Shown here piece after piece: positions 60,519-64,000 of a stretch of DNA of 64,000 bases. Positions within the stretch are counted from its first letter, which is position 1. Each line of letters opens with the position of its first letter. Origin of the DNA: Chitinophagaceae bacterium (GTDB lineage Bacteria > Bacteroidota > Bacteroidia > Chitinophagales > Chitinophagaceae); assembly GCA_025923075.1 (NCBI GenBank), contig JAICGN010000001.1, positions 51,607 through 115,606 on the forward strand, in the 5' to 3' direction. The translations under genes and the position numbers were made by a program. The notes below the pieces were generated by a model. The model was not told where the DNA came from and did no database searches. It saw only the letters and a program-made list of their open reading frames with translations.

Positions 60519-60546
60519 TCCCGCCCCTTGCGGGATTTTAGTTTTG
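60519..60546 (+). terminator. Terminator overlapping the yggS promoter
   Basis: TCCCGC-CCCTT-GCGGGA (60519-60535) followed by TTTTAGTTTT is a rho-independent terminator for the acyl-CoA dehydrogenase. Its T tract contains TAGTTTTG (60539-60546), the -7 box of yggS, with TTG at 60516-60518 and a 20-base spacer. Box end to ATG (60551) is four bases, so the yggS transcript would be leaderless or nearly so. Confidence 0.65.
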
Positions 60547-60550
60547 TCAT

Positions 60551-61207
60551 ATGGCGATCAATAAAGCAGCATACCAGCAATTAAACGAAGAGTTACGGTT
60601 AATGAATATTACCCTGGTAGCGGTTTCCAAAACCAAACCAATTGAAGATATTCGTGCCCTTTACAATCTCGGTCATCGTGATTTTGGAGAAAATTATGTC
60701 CAGGAATTGGTTGAAAAAGCAGAACAATTGCCAACGGATATTCGATGGCATTTTATCGGGCATTTGCAAACTAATAAAGTAAAATCAATAGTTCCCTTTG
60801 TTTATTTGATCCATGGTGTTGATAGTTTAAAATTGCTGAATGAAATTAATAAGCAGGCGGGAAAAAATTCGAGGGTGATTCATTGCTTGCTGCAGGTTCA
60901 CATCGCACAGGAGGAAACAAAATTTGGATTTGATGAAAACGAACTATTCAATTTGGATATCAGTCAATTTGAAAATGTGAAAATCAATGGCCTGATGGGA
61001 ATGGCAAGTTTAACTGACGATATAAATAAAATAAGAACTGAATTCAAACACCTGAAAACTATTGCCGAAAAACTTAAAGCCACAACTCCTCAACTTCAAA
61101 CGCTGTCAATGGGAATGAGCTCAGATTATAAAATTGCCATTGAAGAAGGGAGCAACATGGTTCGCATTGGCAGTTTGTTATTTGGCGAACGTAATTATCC
61201 AGAATAA
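60551..61207 (+). CDS. yggS: YggS/PROSC-family PLP-binding protein
   Basis: 218 residues. The PLP lysine is in LVAVSKTKPIEDIRALYNLG. Other motifs are HRDFGENYVQELVEKAEQLP, WHFIGHLQTNKVKSIVPFV and LSMGMSSDYKIAIEEGSNMV, ending RIGSLLFGERNY. It is involved in pyridoxal-phosphate homeostasis and not a racemase of its own. Single-gene transcript, with a promoter inside the preceding terminator. Confidence 0.93.
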   Translation: MAINKAAYQQLNEELRLMNITLVAVSKTKPIEDIRALYNLGHRDFGENYVQELVEKAEQLPTDIRWHFIGHLQTNKVKSIVPFVYLIHGVDSLKLLNEINKQAGKNSRVIHCLLQVHIAQEETKFGFDENELFNLDISQFENVKINGLMGMASLTDDINKIRTEFKHLKTIAEKLKATTPQLQTLSMGMSSDYKIAIEEGSNMVRIGSLLFGERNYPE

Positions 61208-61272
61208 TATCACATAATTTTCTTTTTGCAACAACTGTTTTATCTTCCATTGGATTAGATAAAACTTAGACT

Positions 61273-62595
61273 TTGGCAGAAACCAAAACAACTCTTAAAA
61301 AAGCATTAGGCGCTACTCATCTTTGGGCAATTGCTGTCGGTCTTGTTATCTCGGGCGAGTATTTTGGTTGGAGTTATGGCTGGGGTGCGGGCGGGACAAT
61401 GGGTTTGCTGATCGCTACAATCATTGTAACCATACTTTATGTCACGTTTGTCTTCAGCTTTACAGAATTAACTACAAGTATTCCAAATGCAGGAGGCCCA
61501 TTTGCCTATGCGTTCAAAGCAATCGGCCCATTGGGTGGTTTTGCAGCTGGCTTTGCAACACTCGCAGAATTTTTATTGGCGGCACCCGCTATTGCATTTG
61601 CACTGGGCGCTTATTTACATTTCTTATACCCGGTTTTCGACATTAAGTACACCGCTATCGGTTGTTATGTATTATTTACGGGTATTAATTTATTTGGTAT
61701 AAAAGAATCTGCAATTTTTACTTTGGTGGTGACGCTGTTAGCAGTGGGCGAACTGTTACTTTATATGGGTGTTGTTGCGCCACATTTTAAAGTGGATAAT
61801 TTTATGCATGACAATCTACCTTTCGGATGGAAAGGGATTTTTGCGGCATTACCATTTGCGATATGGTTTTATCTGGCTATTGAAGGTGTCGCAATGGTTG
61901 CGGAGGAAGCAAAGGACCCAAAGCGAACAATTCCCAAGGGATATATTTATGGTATCGTTACTTTAATGTTTCTCGCGATGGGTGTCATGATACTAACCGG
62001 AGGGATAACTGATTGGAAAAATTTGTCCGCAATTGATTTTCCGTTACCAAAATCTATTGAACTTGTATTCGGACCTGAAAATAGTTTTACGAAACTTTTT
62101 GCGGGTATTGGTTTATTCGGCTTGGTCGCTTCTTTTCATAGCATCATAATTGGGTATTCAAGGCAAATATTTGCGCTGGGGCGTAGTGGATATTTACCTG
62201 CAGTGCTTTCACGAGTTCATTCCAGGTCCAAAACTCCGCACTGGGCTTTATTGGCAGGAGGAATAATTGGAATTATTGCCGTTAGTTCCGGTACCACAAA
62301 TGAGCTGATAATCTTGTCTGCATTGGGGGCTGTGGTTATGTACATCATCAGTATGATATGTTTATTCAGGCTAAGAAGAAAAGAACCAGCTATGGAAAGA
62401 CCGTTCAAAGCTCCTTTTTATCCCATGTTTCCTTTTGTTGCTTTACTGCTTTCAGTCATTTGTCTTTTTGCTATTGTATATTATAATTTCTCGCTTAGTT
62501 TATTATTTTTCGGAATCATGATCATTGGAGCCATCCTTTTCAGGATATTCTATAAGAAAAAGCCAGGAGAATTGATTGCCGTGAATCCTTCTTAA
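61273..62595 (+). CDS. eat: Ethanolamine permease (APC superfamily)
   Basis: 440 residues, twelve predicted spans, beginning at a TTG (61273-61275). The APC motifs are HLWAIAVGLVISGEYFGWSY, TELTTSIPNAGGPFAYAFKA, YLAIEGVAMVAEEAKDPKRT and SFHSIIIGYSRQIFALGRSG, which closely resemble Eat ethanolamine permeases. With eutB and eutC directly downstream (nine bases to eutB), uptake of ethanolamine is the best inference. Confidence 0.9.
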   Translation: MAETKTTLKKALGATHLWAIAVGLVISGEYFGWSYGWGAGGTMGLLIATIIVTILYVTFVFSFTELTTSIPNAGGPFAYAFKAIGPLGGFAAGFATLAEFLLAAPAIAFALGAYLHFLYPVFDIKYTAIGCYVLFTGINLFGIKESAIFTLVVTLLAVGELLLYMGVVAPHFKVDNFMHDNLPFGWKGIFAALPFAIWFYLAIEGVAMVAEEAKDPKRTIPKGYIYGIVTLMFLAMGVMILTGGITDWKNLSAIDFPLPKSIELVFGPENSFTKLFAGIGLFGLVASFHSIIIGYSRQIFALGRSGYLPAVLSRVHSRSKTPHWALLAGGIIGIIAVSSGTTNELIILSALGAVVMYIISMICLFRLRRKEPAMERPFKAPFYPMFPFVALLLSVICLFAIVYYNFSLSLLFFGIMIIGAILFRIFYKKKPGELIAVNPS

Positions 62596-62603
62596 TTTTA
62601 AGT

Positions 62604-63974
62604 ATGGCATATCGTAGCACGATACGAAATACTCAATATGCTTTTGATGATCTGAAAACGTTGCTTGCAAAAGCCTCGCCTTATCGTTCTGGTGATGTGT
62701 TGGCAGGATTGGCAGCCAAAAGTTATGAAGAAAGAGTGGCGGCGCAAATTGCATTAGCGGATGTACCACTAAAAGTTTTTTTGAATGAAGGTTTGATTCC
62801 GTATGAATCGGATGAAGTGACGAGGCTAATTGTAGATTCACATGATGAAACATCCTTTGCGATAATCTCACATTTTACTGTTGGTGAACTTCGGGATTGG
62901 CTGTTGGGTGACAATGCCGATACAGGAACATTGCAGCAACTGGCAAGTGGCCTTACGCCCGAAATGATCGCTGCAGCATCTAAGCTAATGCGTAACCAGG
63001 ACCTGATCAATGTTGCGCAACGATGTGAAGTGATCACGAAATTCCGAAATACGATCGGGTTAAAAGGACGACTGTCGGCAAGACTTCAACCGAATCATCC
63101 AACCGATGACCCCAAAGGCATCGCAGCGAGCATAGTTGACGGGTTGCTCTATGGCAGTGGTGACGCCGTGATCGGCATTAACCCGGCAACGGATAACCCT
63201 GAATCCGTATTTGTTATTCTAACGATGCTTGATGGATTGATACAGAAGTATAGTGTACCAACACAAAGTTGTGTGCTGAGTCATATCACCACTGCCATAC
63301 AGCTCATGAATAAGAAGGCGCCGGTAGACCTGGTTTTTCAGTCTATTGGCGGTACGGAAAAAACAAATAAAAGTTTTGGAATAAACATTTCTTTATTAAA
63401 GGAGGCGCGGGATGCAGCTTTGACATTAAACCGGGGAACGGTTGGTAATAATGTTATGTATTTTGAAACCGGCCAGGGAAGTTCGTTATCTGCCAACGCA
63501 CATGAGGGCGTAGATCAGCAAACATGCGAAGCCAGGGCTTACGGGTTGGCCCGCTATTTCAAACCACATTTAATAAATACCGTGGTCGGATTTATAGGTC
63601 CAGAGTACTTGTTTGATGGAAAGCAGATCATACGTGCTGCATTGGAGGATCATTTTTGTGGAAAATTGCTGGGCTTACCGATGGGAGTTGATGTTTGCTA
63701 TACCAATCATGCAGAAGCTGACCAGGATGACATGGATAATTTATTGACCCTGCTAGGAGTTGCCGGCTGCAATTATATAATGGGGGTTCCGGGTGCTGAT
63801 GATATAATGTTGAATTATCAATCCACCTCATTTCATGATGCATTGTATTTAAGAAAGATATTAAACAAGCGGCCGGCACCTGAGTTTGAAGAATGGTTAT
63901 TGCAACAAGGGATTATTGATAAAGGAGGGAACAAGTTGCCCATCGGTGCTTCACATTTATTACTTCAGGCATGA
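62604..63974 (+). CDS. eutB: Ethanolamine ammonia-lyase large subunit EutB
   Basis: 456 residues, normal EutB length. Motifs are GDVLAGLAAKSYEERVAAQI, RLQPNHPTDDPKGIAASIVD, YGSGDAVIGINPATDNPESV, FETGQGSSLSANAHEGVDQQ and MGVDVCYTNHAEADQDDMDN. With EutC and adenosylcobalamin it splits ethanolamine to acetaldehyde and ammonia. The stop overlaps the next start as ATGA. No shell proteins or reactivase are in the window. Confidence 0.95.
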   Translation: MAYRSTIRNTQYAFDDLKTLLAKASPYRSGDVLAGLAAKSYEERVAAQIALADVPLKVFLNEGLIPYESDEVTRLIVDSHDETSFAIISHFTVGELRDWLLGDNADTGTLQQLASGLTPEMIAAASKLMRNQDLINVAQRCEVITKFRNTIGLKGRLSARLQPNHPTDDPKGIAASIVDGLLYGSGDAVIGINPATDNPESVFVILTMLDGLIQKYSVPTQSCVLSHITTAIQLMNKKAPVDLVFQSIGGTEKTNKSFGINISLLKEARDAALTLNRGTVGNNVMYFETGQGSSLSANAHEGVDQQTCEARAYGLARYFKPHLINTVVGFIGPEYLFDGKQIIRAALEDHFCGKLLGLPMGVDVCYTNHAEADQDDMDNLLTLLGVAGCNYIMGVPGADDIMLNYQSTSFHDALYLRKILNKRPAPEFEEWLLQQGIIDKGGNKLPIGASHLLLQA

Positions 63975-64000
63975 AGGAATTAAAAAAATCTTCAACACAC
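63971..64000 (+). CDS. eutC: Ethanolamine ammonia-lyase small subunit EutC, start only (cut by window edge)
   Basis: An ATG at 63971 overlaps the eutB stop as ATGA. The ten residues seen (MKELKKSSTH) are too few for a family match. The call rests on the position after eutB and the coupled start. Confidence 0.6.
   Translation, partial: MKELKKSSTH

Overview
The window looks like chromosomal DNA of a Bacteroidota bacterium, most likely a member of the Chitinophagaceae. The reasons are a type IX secretion plug protein, TAnnTTTG -7 promoter boxes before many genes, bacillithiol genes (bshC, bstA-like yfiT, bshB1), SPII/SPI exported glycoside hydrolases, RND-TolC efflux genes in Bacteroidota style, and many short dispersed palindromes. 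The exact genus is not determinable from the sequence alone.

Layout. 1-3790: the start of a LolC/E-like permease (cut by the window edge), the T9SS plug protein, a fructose-6-phosphate aldolase-type transaldolase, the 4.5S SRP RNA and a small exported protein. 3886-21693: an 18 kb one-strand cluster. It carries all four enzymes expected for L-hydroxyproline catabolism: a two-cysteine hydroxyproline epimerase, a DadA-like FAD oxidoreductase, a DHDPS-family deaminase and an alpha-ketoglutarate semialdehyde dehydrogenase. They are interleaved with exported enzymes of GH127 and GH146 type (beta-L-arabinofuranosidases), a GH140/DUF4038 protein, a lipoprotein mutarotase, a DUF4965 protein and an Asp-box propeller. 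My reading is that this cluster strips L-arabinofuranosyl chains from plant hydroxyproline-rich glycoproteins and burns the hydroxyproline to 2-oxoglutarate. This is the most interesting system in the window.

21750-32641: bshC, small lipoproteins, purE, an RND/TolC/adaptor efflux operon interrupted by a decayed four-helix-bundle gene, and purK. 32704-45943: housekeeping genes, including HPPD, an L,D-transpeptidase fused to a TonB C-terminal domain, aspartokinase, class I FBPase, an ABC ATPase, a BstA-like protein, a Nudix hydrolase, a PAS kinase that lacks its phospho-acceptor histidine, folC and a macrodomain protein. 46008-53203: a TonB-family protein, SDR, MFS and EamA transporters, a radical SAM protein and an agmatinase-family protein. 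53417-64000: ccmE (CxxxY type) and ccmF, a DUF4294 protein, bshB1, a fatty-acid desaturase, an acyl-CoA dehydrogenase, yggS, and an ethanolamine module (permease, eutB, start of eutC).

A second theme is dispersed palindromes. A CCCCC-nnn-CCCCCTAAAGGGGG element occurs seven times, always touching a gene end and always with the extra C/G arm pointing into the gene. In four cases it supplies codons at the start or end of the protein. Other repeats have entered a TolC signal peptide and a promoter-proximal leader. No tRNA, rRNA, CRISPR array, transposase or prophage was seen.
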